NCBI RefSeq assembly: GCF_000496575.1
Contig: NZ_AYKT01000002.1
Coordinates: forward strand, 310,001 to 374,000
DNA from: Geobacillus thermodenitrificans subsp. thermodenitrificans DSM 465
GTDB taxonomy: Bacteria; Bacillota; Bacilli; Bacillales; Anoxybacillaceae
Direction: 5' to 3'
Length of the DNA: 64,000 bases
A model generated the notes under the pieces. That model saw only the letters and a program-made list of their open reading frames with translations, made no database searches and was not told the origin of the DNA. The position numbers and the translations under genes were made by a program. Below, one piece after another: positions 1-9,095 of this stretch. Each line of letters opens with the position of its first letter. Positions within the stretch are counted from its first letter, which is position 1.

Positions 1-1405
1 TGTGCGTTTGAAATACCGGTACTTGGATTTGCGCCGCCCGACCATGTTTCAAACACTTGAGCTTCGTCATAAAGTGGCGAAGGCGGTGCGCAACTTTTTA
101 GACGGCGAACGCTTTTTAGAAGTGGAGACGCCAATGTTGACGAAAAGCACACCGGAAGGGGCGCGCGATTATTTAGTGCCAAGCCGCGTTCATCCGGGGG
201 AATTTTACGCCTTGCCGCAGTCGCCGCAAATTTTTAAGCAGCTTTTGATGGTCGGCGGTTTTGAACGCTATTACCAAATCACTCGTTGCTTCCGCGATGA
301 AGATTTGCGCGCTGACCGCCAGCCAGAGTTTACGCAAATTGACATTGAAATGTCGTTTGTCGACCAAGAAGACATCATCGATTTAACCGAACGGATGATG
401 GCGGCGGTCGTCAAAGCAACTAAAGGGATTGACATTCCGCGCCCATTTCCACGCATCACGTATGACGAAGCGATGAGCCGTTACGGTTCCGATAAGCCGG
501 ACGTACGTTTTGGCCTTGAGCTTGTCGATGTGTCGGAAGCGGTCCGCGGCTCCGCGTTTCAAGTGTTCGCCCGCGCCGTTGAGCAAGGTGGTCAAGTGAA
601 GGCAATCAACGTAAAAGGAGCGGCGAGCCGTTATTCGCGTAAAGACATTGACGCGTTAGCGGAGTTTGCCGGCCGCTACGGAGCGAAAGGGCTCGCTTGG
701 TTAAAAGTTGAAGGCGGGGAGCTGAAAGGGCCGATCGCCAAGTTTTTCGTCGATGATGAGCAAACAGCGCTGCGCCAGCTGCTTGCTGCCGAAGATGGGG
801 ATTTGCTGTTGTTTGTTGCTGACGAGAAGGCGATTGTCGCGGCGGCTCTTGGTGCGTTGCGGTTAAAGCTCGGCAAAGAGCTTGGCTTGATCGATGAAAC
901 GAAGCTCGCTTTTTTATGGGTAACAGATTGGCCGCTTTTAGAGTACGACGAAGAAGAAGGCCGCTATTACGCCGCCCACCATCCGTTTACGATGCCGGTG
1001 CGTGACGATATCCCGCTGCTTGAGACAAACCCAGGCGCTGTTCGGGCGCAGGCGTATGATTTAGTGTTAAACGGCTATGAGCTTGGCGGCGGTTCGCTCC
1101 GTATTTTTGAGCGCGATGTACAAGAAAAAATGTTCCGCGCTCTAGGATTTGACCAGGAAGAGGCGCGCCGCCAGTTTGGCTTCCTGCTTGAGGCGTTTGA
1201 ATATGGCACTCCGCCGCATGGCGGTATCGCCCTCGGCCTCGATCGACTTGTGATGCTCTTAGCTGGGCGCACAAACTTGCGCGATACGATCGCCTTCCCG
1301 AAAACTGCGAGCGCCAGCTGCCTGCTTACTGAAGCGCCGGGACCGGTCAGTGAAAAACAACTGAAAGAGTTGCATTTGGCTGTGGTGCTTCCCGACCAGC
1401 AATAA
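1..1405 (+). CDS. aspS: Aspartyl-tRNA synthetase, 3' part (5' end outside window)
   Basis: This class II synthetase charges tRNA-Asp (in some bacteria also tRNA-Asn) with aspartate in the cytoplasm. The visible 467 residues contain the catalytic core: the motif 2 region with [15 protein letters not shown] around residues 96-110, a GAD-type insertion roughly 165-290, and motif 3 GLDRLVML near the C-terminus. The family is about 590 residues long, so some 120 N-terminal residues (the OB-fold anticodon-binding domain) lie left of the window. The reading frame is open to the window edge, so the GTG at base 2 is not a real start. The gene is followed by the 6S RNA gene, the same neighbour as in B. 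subtilis. Identification is secure; only completeness is limited. Confidence 0.98.
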   Translation, partial: VRLKYRYLDLRRPTMFQTLELRHKVAKAVRNFLDGERFLEVETPMLTKSTPEGARDYLVPSRVHPGEFYALPQSPQIFKQLLMVGGFERYYQITRCFRDEDLRADRQPEFTQIDIEMSFVDQEDIIDLTERMMAAVVKATKGIDIPRPFPRITYDEAMSRYGSDKPDVRFGLELVDVSEAVRGSAFQVFARAVEQGGQVKAINVKGAASRYSRKDIDALAEFAGRYGAKGLAWLKVEGGELKGPIAKFFVDDEQTALRQLLAAEDGDLLLFVADEKAIVAAALGALRLKLGKELGLIDETKLAFLWVTDWPLLEYDEEEGRYYAAHHPFTMPVRDDIPLLETNPGAVRAQAYDLVLNGYELGGGSLRIFERDVQEKMFRALGFDQEEARRQFGFLLEAFEYGTPPHGGIALGLDRLVMLLAGRTNLRDTIAFPKTASASCLLTEAPGPVSEKQLKELHLAVVLPDQQ

Positions 1406-1439
1406 CGGCGTCTGAAAGAGAAACATCAGCAGCAGATGG

Positions 1440-1468
1440 TTCACAAACGCTGAAAAATATGATAAAAT
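1440..1468 (+). promoter_or_regulatory. Sigma-A-type promoter of 6S RNA
   Basis: TTCACA (1440-1445), a 17-base spacer and TAAAAT (1463-1468) fit a housekeeping promoter. Transcription would begin near 1475, a few bases before the conserved 5' arm of the 6S RNA. Confidence 0.65.
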
Positions 1469-1474
1469 GAGAAC

Positions 1475-1728
1475 AACCAATCAACCGTCCTGATGTGTTC
1501 GTCGGGTCACCCATCGTTTTGACCGAACAGTCGATGATCCGGGAGCCCGGGGTTTCCAAGCGGCGTGCATGCCTCTTCGTTGCAGGGGGAAGCGCAAACC
1601 TTGGAACAGGGCACCCACCTATGTGGGAGCGGGTTCAAAACGAAGGCATCGACGGCACGATTGGGACTGGTATACATAGGAGAATGAAAGAACCATTCCC
1701 CCTATGCGAAGCGCATAGGGGATTTTGT
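1475..1728 (+). ncRNA. ssrSA: 6S RNA (6S-1/BsrA type)
   Basis: 6S RNA binds the housekeeping RNA polymerase holoenzyme and mimics an open promoter, lowering transcription in stationary phase. No protein explains this 417-base gap between aspS and tcdA, and in B. subtilis the bsrA (6S-1) gene occupies exactly this place. The sequence forms a rod: CATCGTTTTGACC (1512-1524) pairs with GGTTCAAAACG (1632-1642), and GTCGATG pairs with CATCGAC, leaving a central bulge. The middle section around 1553-1625 resembles the 6S-1 sequence as I remember it. It has its own promoter and a terminator at 1699-1730. The processed 3' end is uncertain, probably between 1675 and 1728. Confidence 0.85.
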
Positions 1729-1730
1729 TT
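1697..1730 (+). terminator. Terminator of 6S RNA
   Basis: CCCCTATGC (1699-1707) pairs perfectly with GCATAGGGG (1713-1721), closed by a further G-C pair and followed by ATTTTGTTTT. Confidence 0.8.
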
Positions 1731-1822
1731 TGGCAACAAAATGCCGTTGCCACATCGGCTGACTTCATGTAGGATAGAAAGCGGCATAACGATTAATTTC
1801 TGAATAAATGGAGAGGAGAACG

Positions 1823-2584
1823 ATGCTGCATCAATTTTCTCGCAATGAACTGGCGATTGGTCCTGAAGGGCTTGAGAAATTAAAAAATGCCACCGTCGCT
1901 GTGCTTGGCGTCGGCGGCGTCGGGTCGTTCGCTGTCGAGGCGCTCGCCCGTTCCGGTGTTGGCCGGCTTGTACTTGTTGACCGAGACAACGTCGATATTA
2001 CGAACATTAATCGGCAAATTCATGCTTTATTGTCGACCATCGGCCGTCCGAAAGTTGAATTGATGAAAGAGCGCATTGCTGACATTAACCCGGCGTGCGA
2101 AGTGATCGCTTTGCAAATGTTTTATACGGAAGAGACGTACGAGCAGTTTTTTGCTTATAACTTGGATTTTGTCATCGATGCGTCCGATACGATTATGTAT
2201 AAAGTGCATTTAATGAAGCAATGCCTTGAGCGCGGCATCCCGATCATCTCAAGCATGGGAGCGGCGAACAAAATGGATCCGACGCGTTTTCGCATTGCTG
2301 ATATTTCGAAAACGCACACCGATCCAATCGCCAAAGTGATTCGTGCGAAACTTCGTAAAGAAGGCATCCGCCGCGGCATTCCGGTCGTCTTTTCCGACGA
2401 GAAACCGGTGAAAATTCGCGAAGACGTCCGCCAAGTCGTCGGTAATAATGCCTCGCCGATTCGCAAAGCGAAAATGCCGCCATCATCGAACGCCTTCGTC
2501 CCGTCAGTTGCCGGGCTCATTATGGCGTCGTATGTAATTAACGAACTGTTGAAAGACATCCCGATTGCTCGTGTTGGCGAATGA
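1823..2584 (+). CDS. tcdA: tRNA threonylcarbamoyladenosine dehydratase (TcdA/YrvM, ThiF-like)
   Basis: This E1-like enzyme uses ATP to dehydrate t6A37 of ANN-decoding tRNAs to the cyclic form ct6A. The 253-residue protein has the nucleotide-binding GVGGVGS motif at residues 29-35, the acidic D53 after the second strand, and NINRQ at about 61-65, all typical of the ThiF/MoeB fold. It lacks the C-terminal rhodanese extension of MoeB-type relatives. I chose the ATG at 1823, with GAGAGGAG upstream, over an in-frame ATG five codons earlier that overlaps the ribosome binding site. The order aspS-6S RNA-tcdA matches B. subtilis. The paralogous ThiF/MoeB role is less likely because of length and context. 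Confidence 0.93.
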   Translation: MLHQFSRNELAIGPEGLEKLKNATVAVLGVGGVGSFAVEALARSGVGRLVLVDRDNVDITNINRQIHALLSTIGRPKVELMKERIADINPACEVIALQMFYTEETYEQFFAYNLDFVIDASDTIMYKVHLMKQCLERGIPIISSMGAANKMDPTRFRIADISKTHTDPIAKVIRAKLRKEGIRRGIPVVFSDEKPVKIREDVRQVVGNNASPIRKAKMPPSSNAFVPSVAGLIMASYVINELLKDIPIARVGE

Positions 2585-2600
2585 AAACGTAATTGGTCAT

Positions 2601-2640
2601 AAACAAGAGGTGATGAACTCCATCACCTCTTGTTTTATTA
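2601..2640. terminator. Bidirectional terminator between tcdA and the RsfA-type gene
   Basis: AAACAAGAGGTGATG (2601-2615) and its exact reverse complement (2621-2635) form a 15-bp stem with loop AACTC. T-rich or A-rich flanks on both sides serve both convergent genes. Confidence 0.9.
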
Positions 2641-3288
2641 TGAATGAGCCATTGGTTCGTTTTGTTCGCCCGTTTCCGCAAGAAGTAGATGTGCGAGAGA
2701 AAAGCGTTCACCTTCTTCAGAAGCAAGCTGGCGGGCGCGAGTCATAATTTTGATGAGCGCCTCGTAATCTTCTTGAACGGTCATCTGTCGTGCCTCGAGG
2801 CGCGATAGCTTTTGTGCCAGCTGCTCGTTGCGCGCTTGCCATTCGGCTCGTTCGCGTTTCAGCCGCTCATTTTCCTGGCGGACGGTCTCCAACTGTTCCG
2901 CATCGCGCCGTAACGTTTGCAAAAAGGAAATGCATTGGTCGAGCGTCAGCGGAGCAGCCGGGAGAAACGGGGATGACCCTTCGGCAGACGTGTTCTTATC
3001 GGGAACGCTCAATGTGATAGCGTTCGCTTCTTTTTGCCATTTTTTCACCATCTCTAACGCTCGTTTTCGCTCTTTTCGTTGCTTTTTTGCCTGTTCAATG
3101 GCGTCGAGATACCGTTTCCGCACTTCGGCGTTCCAGCGGAAGCCGCATGCTGCCGCTGTCCGGTGCAACTGTCTTCCGACCTCTTCAAAAGCGGCGAGTT
3201 GGGTCTTTCCTTCGCGTATGTATTGCAGTACCGTCTCAGCGAGCAGTACGTCTTCTTCGTGTGACCATGCATCTTGTCTTGTTTTCAT
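2638..3288 (-). CDS. RsfA-family (Myb/SANT-like) transcription factor
   Basis: This is a sporulation-type DNA-binding protein of the RsfA/YlbO family. In B. subtilis RsfA modulates sigma-F dependent transcription in the forespore. The first 60 residues hold a SANT/Myb-like domain ([18 protein letters not shown], then [12 protein letters not shown]). A basic linker with [10 protein letters not shown] follows, and residues about 120-190 are a leucine-rich coiled coil for dimerisation. I chose the ATG at 3288 because GGGGTGG sits 7 bases upstream; an in-frame GTG at 3297 overlaps that site. It converges on tcdA and diverges from rarA. Whether it is the true RsfA orthologue or the YlbO paralogue cannot be decided from this sequence. 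Confidence 0.85.
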   Translation of the reverse strand: MKTRQDAWSHEEDVLLAETVLQYIREGKTQLAAFEEVGRQLHRTAAACGFRWNAEVRKRYLDAIEQAKKQRKERKRALEMVKKWQKEANAITLSVPDKNTSAEGSSPFLPAAPLTLDQCISFLQTLRRDAEQLETVRQENERLKRERAEWQARNEQLAQKLSRLEARQMTVQEDYEALIKIMTRARQLASEEGERFSLAHLLLAETGEQNEPMAHS

Positions 3289-3581
3289 GCTGTCCACCCC
3301 GCAAAGATAATGTTGATATGATAATAGTTTTTCCGTTGTTTTTCTAATTTAAACTTCGCTCCCTTCATTTTTGCCATTTTCCCTCCTGCTTATCCAGCGT
3401 TGCTCCAACGGTGCTTGAACAAAGATGTAAGGCGCGAGCTGCTTCAACATAACGAAGCTGCACAGTCTCAATCAACCAGTCTACTACATAACACCAAAAG
3501 GAGCGGGCGTTTTATGACATGGGCAGTAAGGTTGTATTTGACGAAGCGGCCGCTGTACAATGAAACGAAGGAGGGGTCAGC

Positions 3582-4877
3582 ATGCGAAAAACGACGGAAC
3601 CGTTGGCAGTACGGATGCGGCCGCGGACGATTGATGACATCGTTGGGCAGGAACATATCATCGGACCAGAGACGCCGCTTTATAAAATGATTAAGAAAGG
3701 GTATGTGCCCTCGCTATTGCTTTACGGGGAGCCGGGGACAGGGAAGACGTCGCTCGCTTACGCCATCGCCCGCACTGCCGAGCGGGAGCTGATCGCCATC
3801 AATGCGACGTCAGCCGGAAAGAAGGAGATCGAAGAGGCGGCCGAAGCGGCTCGTTGGTCAGGCAATGTCCTTTTGTTTATCGACGAGATTCACCGCTTGA
3901 ATAAGGCGCAGCAAGATGTGCTGCTTCCACATCTTGAATCAGGGCTCGTGACGTTGATCGGGGCGACGACGGAAAATCCGTTTCATGAGGTCAATCCAGC
4001 GATCCGCAGCCGCTGTGGGCAAATTCAGCAATTAAAGCGGCTTAAGCCGGCTGATATACTCGTGATTTTGAAACGAGCGCTTGCTGACTCGGAACGCGGG
4101 GTCGGAGAGACGCCGGTGATCATCGCTGAGGAACTGTTATGGCGCATTGCCGAGGCGGCCGGCGGGGATGCACGCGCAGCACTCTCTCTTCTTGAGGCGG
4201 CGGTCGCCGCTGCTGATGAACGCGACGGGTGTTTGTATATTGATGAGAACATCATAGCGTCGTGTACCGCCAATCGAGGGTTTACTCATGACAAATACGG
4301 CGATACATACTATTCGCTGCTTTCCGCGTTTCAAAAAAGTGTGCGCGGCAGCGATGCCGATGCTGCGCTTCATTATTTGGCGCGCCTGCTTGAAGGAGGG
4401 GATTTGGCCGCCGTCTGCCGGCGGTTGCTCGTCATTGCCTACGAAGATATCGGGCTCGCCAACCCGATGATGGGGGTGAAAGTGCAGGCAGCCGTGGAGG
4501 CAGCGGAGCGGATCGGGCTGCCGGAGGCGCGCATTCCGCTCGCTGTTGTGACGATTGAACTTTGTTTGAGCCCGAAATCAAACAGCGCCTACAAGGCGCT
4601 TGATGCGGCATTGGCTGACGTGCGGGCCGGCAAGCTCGGCGAGATTCCAGATCATTTAAAAGATGCTCATTATAAAGGAGCGTCCATACTTGGGCATGGC
4701 CAAGGCTATTTATATCCGCACGATTATCCAAACGGCTGGGTAGCTCAAGCCTATTTACCCGTTTCTATTGAAGGAACTCGCTATTATGAACCGAAAGAGC
4801 ATGGCGAGGAGAAATATTATGCCAAAGTGTACCGACGGCTTCAGCAGTTGAAACAAGAGGACAATGTTGAGCCGTGA
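3582..4877 (+). CDS. rarA: Replication-associated recombination protein A (RarA/MgsA/YrvN)
   Basis: RarA is an AAA+ ATPase of the clamp-loader clade that acts at stalled replication forks and interacts with single-strand binding protein. The 431-residue protein shows Walker A GEPGTGKTS at residues 49-57, Walker B FIDEIHR at about 101-107, the sensor-1 stretch GATTENP soon after, and the C-terminal MgsA tetramerisation region ending in the conserved SIEGTRYYEP motif. Length equals the family norm. The start ATG follows GAAGGAGGGG. It leads the group rarA, YczE-type gene, cymR, as yrvN lies close to cymR in B. subtilis. Confidence 0.96.
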   Translation: MRKTTEPLAVRMRPRTIDDIVGQEHIIGPETPLYKMIKKGYVPSLLLYGEPGTGKTSLAYAIARTAERELIAINATSAGKKEIEEAAEAARWSGNVLLFIDEIHRLNKAQQDVLLPHLESGLVTLIGATTENPFHEVNPAIRSRCGQIQQLKRLKPADILVILKRALADSERGVGETPVIIAEELLWRIAEAAGGDARAALSLLEAAVAAADERDGCLYIDENIIASCTANRGFTHDKYGDTYYSLLSAFQKSVRGSDADAALHYLARLLEGGDLAAVCRRLLVIAYEDIGLANPMMGVKVQAAVEAAERIGLPEARIPLAVVTIELCLSPKSNSAYKALDAALADVRAGKLGEIPDHLKDAHYKGASILGHGQGYLYPHDYPNGWVAQAYLPVSIEGTRYYEPKEHGEEKYYAKVYRRLQQLKQEDNVEP

Positions 4878-4941
4878 ATGGAAGAAGCATTTATGATATA
4901 ATAACACAGGCGATTGGCTCAACAGAGGAGGCGCATCCATA

Positions 4942-5597
4942 ATGGCTCATAACGATATCCCATGGCTGCGTTGGGACATTGCCTTTTTCGGTTTGCTCGC
5001 CATGTCATTTGGCATCGTGTTGACAATTACAGCCGATATCGGCTGCGTACCGTGGGATATGCTTCATATTGGGTGGCAACGACAATTTGGCTTGACGATC
5101 GGCGCGTGGTCGATCATTGTCGGGCTGATAGTGCTTGCGGCTTCCTCATTGCTCGTAAAGCGACCATCGCGTCTTGGCGCTTTTTTGAATATAGTGACGG
5201 TTGGAATTTTGATCGATGGATGGATGATAATTCCATATCTCAAAACACCTGAATGGCCGCTTGAGCAATATGCAATGGTAATGTCGGGCATCATAGTGAT
5301 TAGCTATGGCATGAGGTTATATATTTCTGCTGGCGTTGGTGCTGATCCACGCGACAGTTCCATGCTCACTTGACCGTGCTGACTAGGTGGAAGGGAGCGT
5401 ACATGGGAATGGAAGCGCTCGTATTGCTTATCGGTTGGCTGCTTGGTGGGCCGGTGTTGTTTGGCACGCTTCTTTTTTGCGTGATGATCGGCTTGAGTGC
5501 CGGCTTGGTGTTGCCGCAATACTGGAAAAATAACCAGCCGTCTGCTTGGAGTGACAAGCGCTCACGTGGAAGGGTTAAGTCGTTAGGGGGGATATGA
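4942..5597 (+). pseudogene. YczE/YyaS/YitT-family membrane protein gene, broken by a frameshift
   Basis: Two reading frames together encode one YczE-type integral membrane protein. The first (4942-5373, 143 residues, ATG after GAGGAGG) carries four hydrophobic segments and ends just after the family signature GVGADPRDSSML. The second (from about 5370 to 5597) resumes with LTVLTRWKG, then a hydrophobic helix and WLLGGPVLFGT, which is exactly what follows that signature in intact relatives. The shift needs the loss of one base, or gain of two, between about 5360 and 5370; I see no slippery heptamer there. Intact homologues are about 215 residues long and of unknown transport or sensing function. 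The second frame overlaps the cymR start. A sequencing error would explain it equally well. Confidence 0.8.
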
Positions 5598-6013
5598 TGA
5601 AAATCTCGACGAAGGGCCGGTACGGGTTGACGATTATGATCGAATTAGCCAAAAAATATGGGGATCGTCCGATTTCGCTTCGTTCGATCGCCAGGGCGAA
5701 CAATTTATCCGAACATTATTTGGAACAACTTGTCACGCCGCTGCGCAACGCTGGGCTCGTCAAAAGCATTCGTGGGGCGTATGGCGGTTACGTGCTTGCC
5801 GAGCATCCGGCCAAAATTACGGCCGGCGATATTCTTCGCGTGCTTGAAGGACCGATTACTCCGGTCGAGGAACTTGAAGAGGAGGAGCCGGCAAAGCGCG
5901 AGTTGTGGATCCGCATCCGTGATGCGGTCGAGGAAGTGCTTGATAGCACGACATTGGAAGATTTGGCGAAGTATAACGACGGAGATGAAGGAGCATATAT
6001 GTTTTATATTTAA
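5597..6013 (+). CDS. cymR: Cysteine metabolism repressor CymR (Rrf2 family)
   Basis: CymR is the master repressor of cysteine and methionine-to-cysteine genes. In B. subtilis it acts in complex with the cysteine synthase CysK, which senses O-acetylserine. The 138-residue protein starts MKISTKGRYGLT, the hallmark of Rrf2 winged helix-turn-helix proteins, with a recognition helix around 40-52 and the wing at GAYGGYVL. It has no cysteine, so it cannot bind an iron-sulfur cluster as IscR does. Two ATGs are adjacent (5594, 5597); I prefer 5597, six bases from AGGGGGG and matching the family start. A likely target, the yrrT operon, is at 26.3-30.1 kb. Confidence 0.93.
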   Translation: MKISTKGRYGLTIMIELAKKYGDRPISLRSIARANNLSEHYLEQLVTPLRNAGLVKSIRGAYGGYVLAEHPAKITAGDILRVLEGPITPVEELEEEEPAKRELWIRIRDAVEEVLDSTTLEDLAKYNDGDEGAYMFYI

Positions 6014-6035
6014 GCGATAGAAAGGAGAATGAGCG

Positions 6036-7178
6036 TTGGAACGGATTTATTTGGACCATGCCGCCACGGCTCCCGTGCATCCAGATGTGGCAGCCGGTAT
6101 GGTCCATTGGATGACTGAACAGTTCGGCAACCCGTCAAGCATCCATTATTTTGGTCGACAAAGCCGCCGTGCGATTGACGAAGCAAGGGCAACCATCGCT
6201 CGCAGCCTCGGGGCGAAAGAGACAGAAATTGTGTTTACAAGTGGCGGTACGGAAGCGGATAACTTTGCGCTCATCGGGACGGCGATGGCCAACCGGGGGC
6301 GCGGCAATCATATTATTACGACTGCTATCGAGCATCACGCTGTGTTGCGTGCTTGTGAATATTTGGAAAAACAAGGGTTTGACGTGACGTATTTGCCGGT
6401 TGATGAACAAGGGCTTGTGTCGGTCGATGATGTAAAAGCTGCGCTGCGCGATGAGACGATTTTAGTGTCGGTCATGTTTGCCAACAATGAAGTTGGTACG
6501 ATCCAGCCGATCCGTGAAATCGGCGCGTTGCTTCGTGATCACCCGGCCTATTTTCACACCGACGCCGTCCAAGCGTATGGGTTGCTCTCCATCGATGTGA
6601 ATGAATATGGGGTCGATTTGTTGTCACTCTCAAGCCATAAAATTAATGGCCCGAAAGGAAGCGGGGCATTGTATGTTCGGGAGACGGTCCGCATTACTCC
6701 GCTGCTTTTTGGCGGTGAACAAGAGCGGAAACGGCGCGCTGGCACGGAAAACGTCCCCGGTATCATCGGTTTGGCGCGGGCAGCGGAAATCGCCGAGCGG
6801 ACGAGGGAGGAAAAGCACAAACAATACACGGCTTGGCGCGAGGCAATGCTTGATATTTTTCGCTCATCGGGCATTGACTATGTAGTTAACGGCAGTCAAG
6901 ACGGTCTGCCGCATATTTTAAACGTTGCTTTTCCGGGAACGAACGTTGAATCGCTGCTTGTGAATTTGGATTTAGCCGGCATCGCCGCTTCAAGTGGCTC
7001 GGCATGTACGGCCGGTTCGATCGACCCATCTCACGTGCTTGTTGCCATGTGCGGAAAACAGTCCGAGCGCATCCGCTCGTCCGTTCGTTTCAGCTTCGGA
7101 CTGGGCAACACGAATGAGCAAATTGAACGAGCCGCGGAAGAAACGGTAAAGATCGTCAAACGGCTCACGAACCAGTGA
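6036..7178 (+). CDS. yrvO: Cysteine desulfurase (YrvO type)
   Basis: This PLP enzyme takes sulfur from cysteine as an enzyme-bound persulfide. In B. subtilis YrvO feeds sulfur to MnmA for tRNA 2-thiouridine. The 380-residue protein begins with YLDHAATAP, has the PLP-binding lysine in SLSSHKINGPKG near residue 204, and carries the catalytic cysteine C324 in the loop SSGSACTAGS. It starts at TTG after GAAAGGAGA. Gene order cymR-desulfurase-mnmA, with 13 bases to mnmA, supports the tRNA thiolation role rather than general iron-sulfur assembly. Confidence 0.92.
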   Translation: MERIYLDHAATAPVHPDVAAGMVHWMTEQFGNPSSIHYFGRQSRRAIDEARATIARSLGAKETEIVFTSGGTEADNFALIGTAMANRGRGNHIITTAIEHHAVLRACEYLEKQGFDVTYLPVDEQGLVSVDDVKAALRDETILVSVMFANNEVGTIQPIREIGALLRDHPAYFHTDAVQAYGLLSIDVNEYGVDLLSLSSHKINGPKGSGALYVRETVRITPLLFGGEQERKRRAGTENVPGIIGLARAAEIAERTREEKHKQYTAWREAMLDIFRSSGIDYVVNGSQDGLPHILNVAFPGTNVESLLVNLDLAGIAASSGSACTAGSIDPSHVLVAMCGKQSERIRSSVRFSFGLGNTNEQIERAAEETVKIVKRLTNQ

Positions 7179-7185
7179 GGGGTGA

Positions 7186-8307
<1,122 letters not shown>

Positions 8308-8322
8308 TTGCACGAGCGGAAG

Positions 8323-8359
8323 AAAAACCTCAACCCGGAGTCGGGTTGAGGTGTTTTTT
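8323..8359 (+). terminator. Terminator after mnmA
   Basis: CCTCAACCCG (8328-8337) pairs perfectly with CGGGTTGAGG (8342-8351) around a GAGT loop; TGTTTTTT follows. Confidence 0.9.
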
Positions 8360-8415
8360 GCAATTGCTCGAAAAGAACGAACATATGTGCTAAACTAGAA
8401 GCAGGAGGGATGAGC

Positions 8416-9078
8416 GTGGCCAATCTCAATGAACAGGGGTTAGCGCATATGCGCGCAGGAGAGTACGAAGAAGCACTTCGCTGCTTTTCTGAAGCAGTGA
8501 ATGAACATCCGGATGACCCGGCTGGTTATATTAACATCGGTACCGTTCTTGCCGCTGCCGGCGAGGAAGAGAAGGCGCTCGAATGCTTCCGACAGGCGCT
8601 TATGCTTGATGAGCGAGCAGCGGCAGCCTATTATGGCATCGGTACGGTCCACTACAGGCGCGAGCAGTTTGCTCAGGCGAAAGATATGTTTGAACGGGCG
8701 CTGGCGCTCGGGCTGAATGATGCGGATACGCATTTTATGCTTGGAATGTCATTATGTCGGCTTGAGATGCCGCGCTTGGCGCTGCCGTATTTGCAGCGGG
8801 CCGCTGAACTGAATGAAGAAGATGCCGAAGCGCTCTTTCAACTTGGTCTTTGTCTCGCTGCTCTCGATTATGTCGATGAGGCGAAACGGTATTTCGAAAA
8901 AACGTTGGAACGGAATCCGCGCCATGCGGATGCGTACTACAATTTAGGCGTCATTTATGCGTACAAAGATGATCTGGCCGCTGCCCGTGATTTATTTGCC
9001 GCCGCTTTAGATGCCAACCCGGATCACGTGCTCGCCGGGTACGGAAAGAAACTGATGGAAAAGCGGCTTGCGCCGTAA
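8416..9078 (+). CDS. yrrB: TPR-repeat protein (YrrB type)
   Basis: A soluble scaffold built from about six tetratricopeptide repeats, likely a protein-protein interaction module of unknown partner. Repeats of 34 residues can be followed through the 220-residue chain, with signature pairs such as GEYEEALRCF, GEEEKALECF, EQFAQAKDMF, DYVDEAKRYF and DDLAAARDLF. No signal peptide or membrane segment is seen. I chose the GTG at 8416 because AGGAGGG lies directly before an in-frame ATG (8410), leaving no spacing for it, and is seven bases from the GTG. The next gene, recD2, starts 17 bases downstream, as in B. subtilis (yrrB-yrrC). Confidence 0.88.
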   Translation: MANLNEQGLAHMRAGEYEEALRCFSEAVNEHPDDPAGYINIGTVLAAAGEEEKALECFRQALMLDERAAAAYYGIGTVHYRREQFAQAKDMFERALALGLNDADTHFMLGMSLCRLEMPRLALPYLQRAAELNEEDAEALFQLGLCLAALDYVDEAKRYFEKTLERNPRHADAYYNLGVIYAYKDDLAAARDLFAAALDANPDHVLAGYGKKLMEKRLAP

Positions 9079-9095
9079 AAGGCAGGGGATGACTG

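Noticed and set aside
1495-1803. Open frame of 102 codons between aspS and tcdA
   Set aside because: It overlies the 6S RNA and its terminator, lacks a ribosome binding site and encodes no recognisable protein.
3400-3690. 96-codon frame before rarA
   Set aside because: It runs into rarA in another frame and has no ribosome binding site. The 293-base gap shows only AT-rich promoter-like sequence.
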